Part shown: one piece after another, positions 63,779 to 64,000 of the stretch
Layout: each line of letters begins with the position of its first letter
Position numbering within the stretch: the stretch's first letter is position 1
Translations under genes and position numbers: made by a program
Source: Paramecium sonneborni
Lineage: Eukaryota > Ciliophora > Oligohymenophorea > Peniculida > Parameciidae
NCBI GenBank assembly: GCA_905182985.1
Contig: CAJJDN010000012.1
Span: 193,857 to 257,856 of the forward strand
Length of the DNA: 64,000 nt
Direction: 5' to 3'
The notes under the pieces: model-generated
Databases searched by the model: none
The model's input: only the letters and a program-made list of their open reading frames with translations
What the model was told of the DNA's origin: nothing

Positions 63779-64000
63779 NNNNNNNNNNNNNNNNNNNNNN
63801 NNNNNNNNNNNNNNNNNNNNNNNNNNNNNNNNNNNNNNNNNNNNNNNNNNNNNNNNNNNNNNNNNNNNNNNNNNNNNNNNNNNNNNNNNNNNNNNNNNNN
63901 NNNNNNNNNNNNNNNNNNNNNNNNNNNNNNNNNNNNNNNNNNNNNNNNNNNNNNNNNNNNNNNNNNNNNNNNNNNNNNNNNNNNNNNNNNNNNNNNNNNN
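63779..64000. other. Assembly gap (run of N)
   Basis: All N to the end of the window. Confidence 0.98.

Overview
This is a ciliate macronuclear window, most likely Paramecium. It is strongly AT-rich. Conserved proteins read through cleanly only if TAA and TAG encode glutamine and TGA is the sole stop; RCC1 blades, the Cdh1 IR tail and kinase cores all show this. Genes carry introns of about 22-29 nt starting GT(A) and are packed with 15-100 bp between neighbours. All reading frames and introns were worked out by hand, so exon borders are proposals. I saw no rRNA, tRNA, CRISPR, transposon or telomere repeat.

Layout. 0-9.95 kb: a large unknown protein running off the left edge, a Gln-rich protein, and a ~2,000-aa protein joining RCC1 repeats to a RasGAP/IQGAP-like C-terminus. 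9.7-12.6 kb: a Cdh1/Fzr APC/C activator with a false duplication. 12.8-18.5 kb: a run of minus-strand genes of unknown role, then a rhomboid-like protein lacking both catalytic residues. 19-23 kb: WD40 protein, SR splicing factor, TDP1, COX17. 23-29 kb: minus-strand genes including a membrane protein, a CEP95-like centrosomal protein and a zinc finger-kinase fusion. 29-34 kb: PIGO (GPI anchor synthesis) and a monoglyceride-lipase-like hydrolase. 34-41 kb: a decayed PPIL4 (cyclophilin-RRM) gene and several poorly resolved or decaying genes. 41-49 kb: RING-like protein, PH-kinase, RPL23 (uL14), UQCC1/CBP3. 48.7-51.7 kb: tandem pair of aromatic amino acid hydroxylases. 51.7-63.2 kb: PH-kinase, secreted carboxypeptidase, two membrane proteins, RING/B-box protein, coiled-coil protein, small Tim, STK32-like kinase, bZIP factor. 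63,779-64,000 is a gap.

Three single-N positions (10843, 45438, 57547) are each followed by a repeat of the preceding ~1.16-1.22 kb. These look like unmerged contig overlaps, not biology; they split or duplicate the Cdh1, RPL23 and RING/B-box genes. The genes form no operon or single pathway. Four protein kinases, several mitochondrial proteins (COX17, UQCC1, small Tim) and cilium/centrosome and cell-cycle factors are simply interspersed, as is usual in these compact genomes.

Most useful observations: the RCC1-RasGAP fusion, the rhomboid pseudoprotease, the PPIL4 pseudogene, the zinc finger-kinase fusion, a large share of introns with an AAG acceptor, and 24-nt TGA-free introns that split the iron-ligand motif of both hydroxylases.
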